From Aptenodytes patagonicus (Eukaryota > Chordata > Aves > Sphenisciformes > Spheniscidae), in assembly GCF_965638725.1 (NCBI RefSeq), contig NC_134959.1:16457917-16521916 (forward strand): a stretch of DNA of 64,000 nucleotides, given 5' to 3'. The first letter of the stretch is position 1. The number at the start of each line of letters is the position of its first letter. A program made the position numbers and the translations under genes. This document shows positions 10,472 to 24,700 of this stretch, one piece after another. Under the pieces are notes generated by a model, which was given only the letters and a program-made list of their open reading frames with translations, was not told the DNA's origin and did not search any database.

Positions 10472-13400
10472 TTTGAGTTCAGACCTGAAAAACTGGTTTT
10501 TACAGGCACTAACCAGCTGTTCTGCTAGGGAACGGCCCAGGAAATTGTGGATGGTCTTTAATGGTGCCTTGTTCAGCAGCAGAGGCTGAGCGCCGCTCCT
10601 CCCTCTGTGCAATGCCATACAACCAGCCTTTCCTAACTGTGTTCCCTTTCTTGAACAAAAAATGTTACGTTTAAAGAGCTTTAGTAATGTCCAGCTGAAC
10701 TTCAGAATATGTATGTAGGTTCCTGTGACTGTCATAAGGAATTTGTGATTACAGAGCAGAGCTGCTTATGATAGCATTGTTTCCTCACCTACTCCAGAAG
10801 TGTATGCAGTCAGGCTGCATGTATATCTTCTAACATAAACATATGTTCTTACATCAGGGGAGCAACTCGGTAATTATGGCCACGCTAGTTTTTAGACAAT
10901 TACTGGGCAGGTAACAGGTCCGCATTCTAACCTAAGAGGATGAGTGCACAAAATGTTGCCAGGGAACAAGCTAAAATGCCTTAGTTATTACCTGTGTATA
11001 ATGTCATCCTACATAAGGTAAATGTGAGACAGGTTATTCTACTTTCCTTTACAGGAGGCTATGAGTTTGTGCATTGGCAGTTACTATGGGAGATTTTACA
11101 TGCTATTAATCCTCATGTTTTAATTAATCTACTAATAATTTATTTGTGTAACTAGGTAGTTAGTTTTCTTTACCATGGTAGCCTTTAAAAAAAAAAAATC
11201 TTTAAAATCTGGATAATTTGATAGTTTGGACAGACCGTTTGTAGAACACAAACTGTGTTGTATGCCTTTTGATTGAAAATAATACCTGTGTCAGAATGAT
11301 CCCAAGATGTAGTTTTATGTAGGTCTAAGCTGCTTGGGATGGTTGCCTGTATTCCCATAAACTATTCATTATTGTTAATACTTTTCTATGTTGATATATA
11401 GCTAACAGGATGGAAAGGTAGGCAACAGTGATTTTTGCTCACTTGCCCTTTCTCTGTTTAAAAAAAAAAAAACAACAAGCCTTTTTTTACAAAGTAGTAA
11501 CCTGGGGGGGAGCACCCTCCTTGCAATATTGCCAAACATAGCTTTTGGTTATGAGTCATTCCAAAAAAAAAAAAAAAAAAAAGGCATTTCAAAACTGTAA
11601 GGCTCACTTGTCTAATGAATTTTGATCTATTTTTGGCCTAAGTTGAGCTTTTCTGTGGTCAAGTGCTAAAAGCTTTGTTTAAAACACAATTTCGTGATTT
11701 AATGTCCGCTAAAAATGTCTGCTATCATTAGTATTCTGATAAAGCACTAACCTTGTGAGCCAGCGGGCTAAATCATTCTTAACACTTCCTTCCCGTCTTA
11801 ATGGAGAAGTCAGCAAACTTGTAAGCACTTTCCTTGGGCCTATGACTTACATTTTTACATATATTTCCCTATAATGAAATGTTAATTTTAGATTTCAAGC
11901 ACACTAAATGAAGGAATATATGGCTAAGGTTATATGCTATGCTTCTGGAATATGCCATATGGCTTTGTATTGATGCAGCTACCTTGGTTTTGTACTTTAC
12001 TATAGCTTGTTTGTAAGAGACTAATTTCTGAACAAGAACTAGAGGTCCAGCCTTCTCAAAGTAGGAGTCCTGACACAAACGTCTACTTTTATTGATGAGC
12101 TTCCTGGCTTTTCTTTTGTTTGACTTCTGCCAGAATGAGAATATACCGTTTCTTACTTGGAATTTCTTGACCTGGATTTAGCATGCAGTCTGAGTTCCTT
12201 GATGCATTGTTCACTGAATCATCCCTATTCCTTAGACTGACCTCCTGTTAATCATTTCTGTAGGGTCTTAAAAGAAGGGCAAACTGGGAAAGTCACTCAA
12301 GCGCTTGGCGGAGAAGCAGTCATCAGGCCGAGCGCTGCTCCCTGTATGTAAGGGGGGGAGGATCAGACCTCTGGTCCGGTCTGTATCTGCTCTGGGGAGA
12401 TCACACATGGCCATGATCAGAGTTCCTCAGGAGTGGGGAGGGCTCCACCCCAGTGCCGCAATCTGCCTTCACAGTATAAACTGCAGGAAGAAATATTAGA
12501 ATTACACACACATGTAGTGGTACTTAATTCAGCATTTTTTTCTCACAGTTATGACTTTTATGTATTGCTTTTTGTTTAAATGATAGGTTTCTAAACACAT
12601 TTTTTGTGCTAGCTTCCAGGCTTCATCTCAGCCAAGGGAGGATACTTTAGGGGAAATTTATAATCAAACAACACTTAAAAGAACTGATGTATTAATTATT
12701 ATATCTGCTATCATGAATATAAATTTTCTGTAAAACGTAATATTTGTTTATTATGGGTGACTTGAATCCTTGCTTTATGTTTACAGGACAGATTTATTTT
12801 CAGTCGTGATGTTGATAAAGCAGGCATCTAGTATTCATAGTACATGTAAAATATCCCTTGTACTTGAGATGCTTGATTGCAGCTTTGATTTTACTTTATT
12901 TTACTTCTTTTGCGCATCATCCTGTCTAAGAATTCAGGATTTCATAAATCGGTGTTTTGGATGGAGAGTTCAATGAACACAGAAAACAACATTCACTGTC
13001 CTTAGCTATTGTCTAAATATAAAAACCTTTTCTTAATGCTCGCTTAATTTGTGCTTGATATCTGCTACTGACAGTGTACAATTTGTTTACCAATGGGATG
13101 CTTTTTTCTTTTACCCCACTGATTTTTTTGGAACATCACTTGACCTGTTAGTACCTTTCTTGCAAATCTGCTATGTGTCCCACAGACACGCTTTGTTTAA
13201 ACTCAATCTAAAGCTGAGAGTTTGTGTGAAAGACAGTCTTTTTCTATGCTTGTCACTGCACGTATTCAAGCAGTTGTGTCTTTTTGTAAGAGCACTGTGG
13301 AGCAACTACAGTGTTTTGAAACGTAAGTTTTGACTGCTTGCTTGTATTTAATTTCAACTTGTTTTTCTCATCTGTTTTTTGTGCTTGAATATGCTTATAT

Positions 13401-15573
13401 GTATACTTAGTAAAGAGACGGAGATGAAGTTATTGGTATAGTCCAACATATATGTGCCTGAATACATATATCATCAAACGGTAACTATTTACAGTCCTTT
13501 TCAGGAGTTGATTAGACTTTTTTAACAAAAATGCATACCAGACGTTTTCACTTACTTTTTGTCCTTTCCCTTCCTCATTTCTGACTTCTTGTAGTGTCTG
13601 TATGCCTAGGCTTAATGTGGTGATAAAGTAGTAAATGTCCAGGTGTAAACCATTTTTTTTATGATTTAAATAAATGTTACAGCATTTTTATGTCTCTGTA
13701 TAATACGTGGAGTAACTAAAAGTGTAGATGTGCCTGTTTTATGTGTGGTTTAGGTCACTGAAGTTGAATATGGTTTATGTTTTTCCTTACCCTGAAACGT
13801 TTGGCTGCTAGCTCCTGGATGAAGTGGGCTGACTCAGTGGTAGATATGAATACAGGATTTGTCATATTGTGCATTATATTCTATTTCAGTGGTTTCTGCT
13901 TCATTTGTTAATTTTTTGCCTTTGAGATAGTTTCTCTTTCAAGCATCACAGTATTTCATAGTGAAACTTTGTGAAAGTCAGTTAAATGACTTAATTTAAT
14001 ACCAACAGAAATGTCTGAGGGAAGTGTTAGTGTAAAAGTGGGTTTTGGATTTGTAAATATTTGGGGAGCGTGTTACTTCAGAAGCATTCTACACGTGCAT
14101 AAATGTTTGTGGCTTTTTTGTTTTCTTTCTCATTGGGAACTCATTTGTCTTTCTACACTGGTAATCAAATGCAAAAATACCTGGTTTTGAGATTTGCCTA
14201 GGGAAGGTGTGTAAGATACATAAAATATGTATTATGAACTGCAAAATGGTCACAAAATGATTGATATTTTTTCAGTTTGTGTGCTTAACTCCCTTTTGAC
14301 TAAAAGCATGAGCTAAGCCTTTTAAATGGTTCTTTTTATCTTGAAACTCCTTTGATTAATCCTGCCCCCTTTCCTGCACTTGAATACAGATACTTTTGGT
14401 GTACATCTTGCCATGCAACAGTTGTAAGTAAAGAGCACTTTTTTTTCTGCAGGAAATTACTAGGTTTTTAGGCAGCAAACCTGAAGTGTGATTTAGCGGT
14501 GGAAGCATAAACCTGGCAGTCAAAAGATGTGAATAGTGTTTGTAGGGTGATTCTAGCAAGTCAGACTTTTTTCTGGTTTTTTCTTTCTGCAAAATGTTGA
14601 TAGAAATAAGAGTACGTGAGGTTTTATTTACTCATCTTGGAGGCCCCCAGACAAAAGTGGAAAGCGTTCTGGACATTAACAGTAATTTGGCTGCTGGAAG
14701 TTGCCCAAACTACTGGCAGTATGTTCTTGCTCTTGCTGAAAAATAAAGTAGCAGTTCTTTTTTTTTAATAAGCGTAAGTCGGCTTGGATCCTGCTTGGCC
14801 GCCTGTTGTGAAAGTCATCACTTCTAATAGCACAGTGCCCCAGGGACCGCCGCAGGGCATTGACTGGCTCAGTACTGACTCAGAGCCTAAATCGTTGACA
14901 CTGCTCATCTAGAGAAATGATGCAATTATGACTCTCCTCCCTAGTCTGGGAAAGCATCTTGGATCTCCTCATTCACAGCTGCAGTTTTCAGAGATGGGGT
15001 GAGCCAGTCTGACTGGGGTGAGTCTTCCCTGCTTGTGTATATTTATTGGTCCCTGTTCTTTAAATTCTTGAATATTTCCCGGAGATTATGGACTGGGTAT
15101 AACAACTGTTAATGGCTTTTGTCAGGTGTTAAAATAGAGAACTACAGACCACCCTGACTACTTGTTTAGCAAAGGCATTGAGGTCTGTTTTCCCCTGAGA
15201 AGTTGGTATTTTCTGTTGCTGGCTCTTGCCTAGCATCTCTCCAGGCTGTCCCTCATCTCGGGGCACACGTGGGAGCACAGTTCCTTCCCACAATGGCTAC
15301 GGCAGCATTTTCAGGTTAAGGAGCTCCTTCCTGCCCTCGCCTCCTTGTTCTGCCTCTGCTCCACAGCAGGCCACTCTCAGCTGTGCTGGCTGCGCTGCCC
15401 ACGAAGCTGCGCTGCCTGCAATCACTGACCCCATCTGCCTCAGGCAAAAAGAAACAAAAACTAGGAGACACAAATGGTTATTTTTGAGCTGATCTGACTG
15501 TGTGTGGGCCTAGGAACAGTGACGTGCACATAACAAAAGAATGGTGTGGTGTGGTGACAAGATAGGAGTGAGT

Positions 15574-15604
15574 GGTGGGGAGGGAGGGGGGAAGAGGAGG
15601 AGAA
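15574..15604 (+). repeat. G-rich purine tract
   Basis: A run of GGGG, GGG and GGGGGG blocks separated by single A residues follows a GTGGT-type repeat in intron 1. It is a possible G-quadruplex former. No gene context is apparent. Confidence 0.5.
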
Positions 15605-18600
15605 ACTGGTTGGGCAAATATTACTGGAGAAGCTCCTGTTGCAGAGCCATAGCCAAGACCTGTGGGTTTAGTTGTTTAAAATGAGCAGCAAAAGTTTCCT
15701 CTCTAGATTTCTGTTCATTAAACTAGTTTAAACTCTGTGTGTAGGGAGGGGGGTGGTGGTGAATAAACATGCATTTGCTGTAGTAGATATTTGTTTTTGA
15801 ATATATCTCTGGTAGTGATACCTCTTGCTTCACTCGTAGGCCCTTCCCCCGTTATATTAGGGTTTGTTTGCTTGAGTAGTGAGTTGTACTTTAGAAATAA
15901 GGAAGTGATGGTAATGATGCATGTGTCAGCTTGAACTGTATGTAAAAAAGTAGTGGTCGTGTTACAACCGTGTGAAAGGAATGAAAGGAACTTCATGACT
16001 TCATCCACTGCTCTGTCTTGCCATTGCTCAGAGATACTGATTTCATTTGTTGCTGAAAAAAATGGCATTATTTCTCAGATCATCAAAATGTAAATGAAAG
16101 ATTTCTACCACCACCACCACCCTTTTGTAACCGAATTTACAGCACTGATTCACTGTGGTGTTTTTGTAACCGCCATGTCTGTCAGTGGGTGTTGAAGGCC
16201 TGACGTTCTGCTGTCCTTAATATCATCCATTCTTATTTAATTATATATATATTTTTAATATAATAATATTACACAATAACTTTTTTTTATGTGATATTTA
16301 AAGCCCAGCATTGTGCTTCCTGCCACAGCTGAACAGACATTCTCCTTCAGGGATTATATCAGTTTCTGGAAGTATGAGATTAGAGTCCAACAAAAAAAAT
16401 TTAAGTGCCAATGAAGATGTTTACTGTAGTGCATTGTTATAGTCCAAAATTATTTGTGTATTATAAGCTTGGGACTACTGTATTCCTAAAATGTCTTGTG
16501 AGTATTCATTTATTTTGCTGGCACCTTTTGTGGGTGGATGATGGTATTGGGTCAGTTCCTTTGGGAGAGAAGAAGGGAATACCACACACTCAGAGCCAGC
16601 CAGCAGGAAATCCTGTAGGAGAGCCAAAAGTTAGAAAAATGGGTTTTGAGTTCTTTGGTTTAACCACAGTGGTCATCCTTCTCATACAGGGGCTAAGGGC
16701 TTCAGAAGGTTTTGAGAATTTGTATGTGCACAGGGTGGAAAGACAGGATTACAGGCGAGAAAAATACCTCTGGAATTTATTATGCTTTAACCAGAGGATG
16801 TTGCTGTTGAAATAACATTCTTGGGTTTTTGGCAATATTTGGATTTCAGGCCTGCTCTTAAACTGTGCTGAACAACTTCAGTGAAAGTTAAAAGTAATCA
16901 GAATTTTGAAAAGCGGGGAAATGGCTGTGACACTAATTAAATGAGTGATTTGTGTTTCCACAGGAGCTCCCTGTGGAAAGATAAGATTTGGCGAGTGACC
17001 TACCGAGCCTCGGTTCTGTTCCCAGATCTGCTCTTGAGGTGCTTCATGTCATGGGTTTTGGTTGAGCACTTTCCTGATGTGTAACTGTTTTTCCATGTAG
17101 AATGTGAAGTCTTTGAATCGTGAATTATCTTTTAGGAAACTACCAGTAGGTCAGATCTTAGGGCTATGGCTTAAGTCCATTACTATTTTGAATTTTGTTG
17201 GTGTATAGTGTTAATAAAAACTTACTATTTCCTCCCCCAACATTAAAAGATAAACTCAGGGATTTTTATGGAATTTAGTTGTATAGTTTAATTACATTTT
17301 CATTAAAGGATATTGCTTTTTCTCAGCTTTGAATGGTTACTTCCCAGATTGTAATTTCTGAATTTCTGTCACTTTTAATTTTTTCATCTCATTATGCCAT
17401 TTGATCTGCTTATAGGTGAATAGTTGAAGTTCACTGTTGCATTATTAGTTTGCAACATTTTCTATCTCCTTTGGTTGGTCCTATAGGGTTTCAACTCTGT
17501 AGTGCTTTTCACTCAGGCTAGTTTTGGTGTAAATCCCTGTCACTACCAACCGTGTCAAGGTATACATGTAAACCAGACAGTAGTATGAATGTGCTGAGAG
17601 AAAGAGAGCTTCAGATAGATGCATGCTGACTTTTGCCAAATAGCTTCCACTGCAGCTGGAGAGCTGTAGCTGCAAGAGCGGAAACCATGTATTCTTTGAA
17701 ACAGCCTTGTAGTAATGATGTTTCTGTTGTTGCATTTGCTTATTAAAACAAATTGCAATTTTAGATATGACATAGTTTAAATATGAACTACTGTTTCCTA
17801 AGTTCCTAATTAACTTCTCGTACTGGATAGAAAAACCCTAATTACTGAAACTGAAAACCACTCCAGCAGTGCTATATAACCTTTAGACCTGTCAGAGCAA
17901 GAAAGATTGTACGAGAAACTCTTGGAGACCTTCTTAGCAGTACTTTTAAGATTGGTTCTGCATGTGTGTGTTCTTACTTCAAACTTAATGCATTCAGGAA
18001 GTAGTTCCTGCATTAATTAAATATTACTCCCAAGAGACCAGAAACCAGTCTTTGTGTAGAAATCCAGTTTTTTAGGTGTATCCAGAGGAGGATCTAATTT
18101 CATGTGAGTTTATAAGACAGTGGTAGCCAAGTTCAAATGCAACAAGAGGTAAAATGAAGAAGGGAACTGAAGGCTGTTCAGTGAGTTGTAACATGTACAG
18201 TCAGCATGTTCCTTCATGTTGTAGTTTAGGAATTTTAAAATCCCTTTTATGGGAGAAATCAATACTCTCTTCACTCTTCTTGTGGTTTTCAATGTAATTT
18301 TTAAGGTGGGATGGGAGAGGAAGTAGTGCCAGTTTTATCTAATATTGTTTGCTTTGTTCTGACTTTTTTTTTGTTCCTGAGCTTTTATATTGTTTCTACA
18401 ATAAACTGTCTCGAACGTTTCTGAATGAAGTAAACTTTAAGCTAAGCATCAGTTCAATTTATATTTCCTTATACTATCATTTAGGATAACGTGAAAGTGA
18501 TTTTTAGAAGATCTGTGTTAGCCAGGCGGTAAAGTAGAAAGAAGCATCTTAGTATTTGTAATAGTTTTAGTTTGACTTACAAATTATTGTTTATTTAAAA

Positions 18601-20291
18601 AAAGATAATATGAAATATATTTTAAACATTTCTGAAAAATATTGAGAGTTCTTAAATATAGACTTTATGTAGCTGAGGGGGAAATAACTAGCAGTGTTAT
18701 AAAACGGTGTCTGAAGGATCTGCCTGTTAAGATATAGTTGAAGAATAGCATAGTATTTTAATAATACAAATTAAATTTTTGTTTTAAAATACTTTTGTTC
18801 AGTTAAAATTATTGTAACGATATGGGATTTTTACGGATTTGATATAAAGTACTTCCAAACCTGTACCAGATACACATGATGCCATTGTATCTTGCCAAAA
18901 AAGACTTCAAATGAATGTCTGTATTTCAGTTCAGAATATTTTTTAGTGAAGTTGTTCAAAAATTATACAAGAGGTTTTCTGTTAAATATTGCACTTCTCA
19001 GTGTAGATGTGATTAATTTGACCTGAATTAAGATATTTCTACAATTGTGGATATTCAGGATGAGCATTCAAATTAGACCTCCAGCAGTATTGGTGTTGCT
19101 GTTATGCCTACTAGCAGGGTAAGCTCTTGAGATTCGTGGCAACTTTATACTTTTAAGTTAATAAATAAACTAAGTAGATAACTAGAAACCCTTGGTGCAC
19201 TGCAGTTTCTTTACAGAGGCTTGTGGAGGTGTCTGCTGAACCAGTCAGAAAGTCTGAGTAAGGATAGTGTGAATGCTTTTGAAAAAAGTACTCAAAGCTA
19301 TTATCATAAATAATTTCTACTGATGTTTAAAAAATGAAGCTACTGGTCAGAATACTAAGTATATCTCGTAACGGGATCAAAAGAAAAAAGTGAAGGGGGC
19401 TGCTTTTTTGAAAAAGGAAAAGGAGTCAAACAAAACATCAGTTTTGTTAACTTCTGTGTAATTTCCATAACCACAGTGAAATCTGGATTTCCACAGTTTA
19501 TTTAATATGCTGGTGAATGATCAGTGAACAGATGTCTTGAATAAAACTGGGAAGAATCAAACAAATTTGGAAGTCTTTGCTCTAAACAAGCGTTACATTT
19601 GGTGAAGTGTGATAAATCTGGGATTTCATAATACAAAAATAATCCATCCTTCCATTCTGGAGTTTCTGTTATGTGAAATTTGTTGTTTCTTGAAGCTAAT
19701 GAAGTCTCCCTAAAATTTATCAAGAACTATTGTCACGCCCTCCTCTTCTTTGTGCTCTAATACTCCAAAGCTAAAACAAAGGAAAAACCTTGAAAATAGT
19801 AATAGACAGAGGTGTTACTAAGGAGCAAAAGGAAGACCTTTTTTAATAGTGTAGGCATTTTTTTCTACCTTTTAACAGTTTTAGCTTGATAAAGTTTAAA
19901 TACTTTTTAAAAAAAACACAATAAAGCAGACCAGTGCTGCAGGTGCAGCATTGATCCACCAGCTCAATACTACGCAAATAACAATTTGGTAGGTGTGAAA
20001 AGCAACTGCTGTTACAGCAGCAAGGTGCAGTGCTCATAATGTAACTGGTTAAATCTTCTTTAGTCAAAATGAAAATGGCCTGCAAGCTGTTGCTACGGAA
20101 ATAGGCCCTTGTGGTTAGTGTTGAATGCAGAGAGGTTTGTCTGTCTTGAAGATCAAAAAATGGCTCAAAGTACTTAGTCTGCGTATCACTTTACTTCCGG
20201 AAACTTGCTGCTTATCAGCATACTGGTCTCTGTGCCTCTGAGGAGCTTCAGTTACAAATATAGAGAGAATCTCCTTTTGTTTTTCTTCCCT

Positions 20292-20304
20292 CCCCCCCCC
20301 CCCC
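20292..20304. repeat. Poly-C run (13 bases)
   Basis: Thirteen consecutive C lie in a pyrimidine stretch of intron 1. Homopolymers of this kind are error-prone, so the length may be inexact. Confidence 0.8.
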
Positions 20305-21691
20305 TTTTACATTTTGATGTAAAGTATTTCTCTCACTTGTTATCTTTGTTTACAATGTCTGTATATGATATAAAGTATACTGTCCTCAGGACCTGATCCT
20401 GAGAACACTTCTGGGGGAGCAGCAGCTTGATTCCTCTGCAGCTAAAGTGAATCTTGCATATAACTGTTTATCAGGGGCTCTGGTGAAAGTTATGTTTTCA
20501 GGCACATCTGTCAAAAATATAATTTAAAAAAAAAATCAGTGAAACTTGTGAATTTGGCACACTCCTTAATTTAATCCTCTAAAAGCTAACTAGGTACATT
20601 GCACATAGGAATTACTACAATTAAGCCCTTTCATAAACATTGAAAACAACAATTCTAGGTTCTTTAGCTCCTCTTCTAAAATCTCTGTGGAGTGTTGTTT
20701 CTGGGATGATTTTTAAAAACTGTCATAGTATAATTTTCTAAAAGGCATTGTGAAATTTCTGGGACACTGTAACTATTTGGGCATCCTCCTCATTTTCCCA
20801 AGTGAATACCAGGAAACTGCTGCCCAGTATTGCTCTCCAGACAGCACTGGTCTGTTTCAAAGCAACATGAGGCATCTCTCTGCTGATTACCAGGGACTAA
20901 TTCTTAATACTGGATACATAATAAGGTGAAAGTAAAGATGCATCTTATTTACGCATTCCATATTGAAATTGGAACGGAGGTTAAACAGAGTAATTTTTTT
21001 CTGCTTTTACACATGCACAGACACAGCAGACTTGTGTCTGCCTTTTCAGATGAACTCTGCGAGATGTCTTACTGTTTTTTCCTCTCTCTCATCTATCTCT
21101 AAGGCTGCCTGAAGGCTTTGTCAGGATCTTGAACTTTTTCTTAAGAATCATCTCCAGTTTCTACCTAACTTTTATAAATACTGATGCCCGTTGACCTTGG
21201 CTAGGTGGAGCTAACTCCTGGCCAAAAGGTAATGGGATTCGATCACAAGTGTCCCAGGGCTTATGTATGAACTGGACATTTAACCTACTGTGACAGAATG
21301 GAGTGCCTATTTTGAGTGGTGATTAAAGTAGCTTGTATATCCTAGCAAAAATTTAACAGGAAATTACTATAGGTTTATTTGAATTCTTTTTGCAATAAAA
21401 TACTTTGCATCCACCCTGATTTTGTGCCAGATTATTTGGCAGTTTCACTTGCCTTTCAGTTTCCAAAGTGGGTCTCTAGTGATGGGTCTTTGGGGTGAGC
21501 AACAAAGTAGGTGTTGATACATTCCCTTCCCAGCAGAGCTATTTAACTTGTATCAGGTTTCCCACTAACATCTTAATTCCAATTTCCTGCTCTGGGCCTC
21601 TTCTTCTCTGGGTCATTGTTTCAACACTGCTATATAACCATTTACTCCCCTTCTTGGTTCCTGTCCCTGGTGAGTGTGTACTGGATTCCAA

Positions 21692-21725
21692 CAATGAATA
21701 GTGAGCAACAATGCATAGTGAGCAA
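21692..21725. repeat. Tandem duplication, 17-bp unit, two copies
   Basis: Copies at 21692-21708 and 21709-21725 differ at one position (A to C at the sixth base). This is a small local duplication in intron 1 with no evident function. Confidence 0.85.
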
Positions 21726-24700
21726 CCATGCCTCCTACGGGTGCCTGGCACTTTGCTGAGGTACTGAACTTCTTTGGCATCTTGTCACATCTAAACAGTT
21801 GTTCCCATAATGCGTGTGAAGACAAAGTAGGAAAAGAGGAAGACAAAGCCAAGAGCTGTTATGTATGATATGGATTCCCCTACTAGAGAGCTGGTCTGCT
21901 AAGTTCAAGGATGATAACCTGACCATGTCTTCTGATCATCTGCCTACCTGGAGATACCATTTTCTGTTCACAACACCCTAGGAATGTGCATTTCTGCCTT
22001 TCTCGTGCTCTAAGACAAGAAATCTAGTGGGCAGAATCTCTTCACTTCCACACCAGCAGTAGATAAGCCTTTATGCAAAGCTGCAAGGTGCAGGGAGGGA
22101 ACTTTTTTTTTAGCAGGTTTTCCTGCCGTATTGTCATATTTGCTGATCTGTGATCCAAAATCCACAGCAATATTTTACGCTGTTTTGAATTACACATTGT
22201 TTTATTCAAGTTTTTCTTCTTGGGGTCTTTTTGTTAATTGCTGATATTTGATCTTGTGTGTAATAAAACTTACTGAAATACTTAGGGCTTTCATTATCAA
22301 TAATGCTGTAAAAGTTAGTAAAACATTCTTCTCCTATTTTTAGCAGAGTATCCTTTGCTGTCACACAGGCCTTGCTTGAAAAACATCGGGATCGGTTAGC
22401 ATAAAGATGATAACCTCTCATCAGTCTTCAGCCTTCTCAGACATTTCCATCTATCATTAAGTATTTCAGTCAAGTTCCATTCATGCTGCAGCTTGCCACA
22501 GTATAGTTAAGTATTTGAATTCTTCTATTGATCGTACAAGGTTCATAATAAGTGGAGATGAAGATTGAGTAGTTTTTTCTTCCTTGAACTACGAGGGGAA
22601 GAAATAGAAGCGTTGTTAATGCTTACAGTGGTCCTTGGAGTAAAGTTTCCCTGTCTTGTTGCAGGTTGGTGTATGTGATACGTCAGAAGATTTAGTGTCA
22701 AGGATCATACCTGAGTGGGCTGCACTCACTCTATTGCAGGAATTTCAAAATGATTGAACAGATCAAGGTGGAGTGGAGAAATACGACTTTTGCTGATGAA
22801 TGCTGTGGCCTGTAATGGTAAGCAAACAACAAGCATGTGTTTTTTTATCAGTAGTCTCAGGTAAGATTTAGGACCATAAAACCCTGGAGTAATCTGTAAT
22901 GCACAGCTCAGCATTACAGTCCAGGTAAAAAGTGCTTTCTCAGTGGCTGCACACAGCCCTGGGATTGCTTAGATACTGATCAGTGATAACCTTCACTGGG
23001 GTAGTGGCTGCATACTTTGCTCTTTTGGAAAGTTATTCTGTGGACTTCATGTTGCTCTGAGGCAGTAACTGCATAGCTTTTTAGAAAAGTGACTTTTGCC
23101 ATATCCTGAAGTTTTGCTGTGACTTTCGTATTATTTCAGGTTTTTTGGTATTAACTAGTTCTGTTTTAATACTAGTTAACTGGACTTAGTATCAGCAAAT
23201 CCAAAGGATAAAGCTGCTTAAGGAGAATTTAAATTAAAGTGTCTGCTTCATTTTGGCTGTTGCCAGGTGAGATACCACCCATATGGCGAGTCAGTGCTTT
23301 ACATGGTGCAGGTTTCCAGTAGCCTGTTGGTGTTGGGAACAGAAGGGCTGGCTGTGAAGCAAAGCTTTGAAAATGGTAAGATGAAAGATAAAATGAAACG
23401 AGAAGAATCATAGTGATTAGATCTGTGTTTAGATGTTCCATTATCTTAACAGACAATCAAAACTTAGTGTGGGGAAAAAAAAAAATCCCATGAGACGTGT
23501 TGGTTGTCTGTGGAAAGCTCTCACTACTTCAGCACAGCTCGGCTCTTTCCGTGATCCAAGAGAGCTTACCCGGGCACTCATGAATGCTTGGCTCATGTTG
23601 CATGTCATTTGGATCAGTGAAAAATATGAATACAACTCCTAACAATTTTGAAGTGTGTGTTGCTATCAAGTGGGACTGAAAATACAAGATTTCAGAGGTT
23701 TGCATCCCATTATCATTGTTTTATTTCAGAATAAGTCCGCAAAGGACCTTTCCTAAACCCAATGCTACATTTTGGAAAACTTTTTAAAAAGAATCGTGTG
23801 TGTTTGACTGCTGTTGTGTCCTGAGGTAGGGTATGACTGTAGAAACAACGCTTCTATTAGAAGCATAGGTATGTCTCCTTGGTGGTGTTTTTAATACTTA
23901 ACCTCCAAGGGAGGGAACTTCCTTGTTGCAAGTGTTAGTTTTAGTTTTAGTTTTTTTGGCGGTGAAGTACGGATGTGGTGGTGCAATAAATGTTGCATGG
24001 TTGACATGTGAAGAAATTTGGGGAACATTAAAATTCCCCTGTAATAAATAGTATATAGAAATAAGACTTTTAAAACATGTACTTGATAGGTCGTAAGACC
24101 TTGAAGTACTAGTTGTTAAGTAAAGGGAGGATTGGATTTAATCTGTCTCTTTCCCTTTCCCCTTGTTTCATAAATAGTATGAAGGCTTTGCTTTCTTAAA
24201 CTTAAAGGGCATTTTATACCGTAACAAAAATATTTGTACTGTAATATCACCCTGCAGTACACTGCTCCAGGTACTGATGCACAATCGTGTTCTTTCCGTT
24301 GTCCATCTCTTGGCCTTGGGCTGATGTTTATTTCCAAAGTGAGATTGCCAGTGGGTCTCATTGCTTTGGGAGGAATACTAATCTGAAGAAATGATACAGA
24401 TGATACTGTTGAATAAGCAGAAATTCAGACAGAAACAATAATTTTGGCCTCTGGCAGCAGACACAAGTGATGTTGTTCTTACATTATGGTTTACTCTTAC
24501 ATTTTGGTTATGAAGTTTGGCAAAATTGCTTTAAAAAAAATACTTGGTTCTGTAATAGAACTCTGCTCTGATAACAGAGTACAGTAGGAATATAGTGCTG
24601 ATTTATGCTTTGAGCGGCTTTAAAGGTCCGTTACCTACTATTCAGTGACACATTTTCAGTGTGCATGTCAGTGTTAGTTCATCTGAAAAATGAGAGACTG

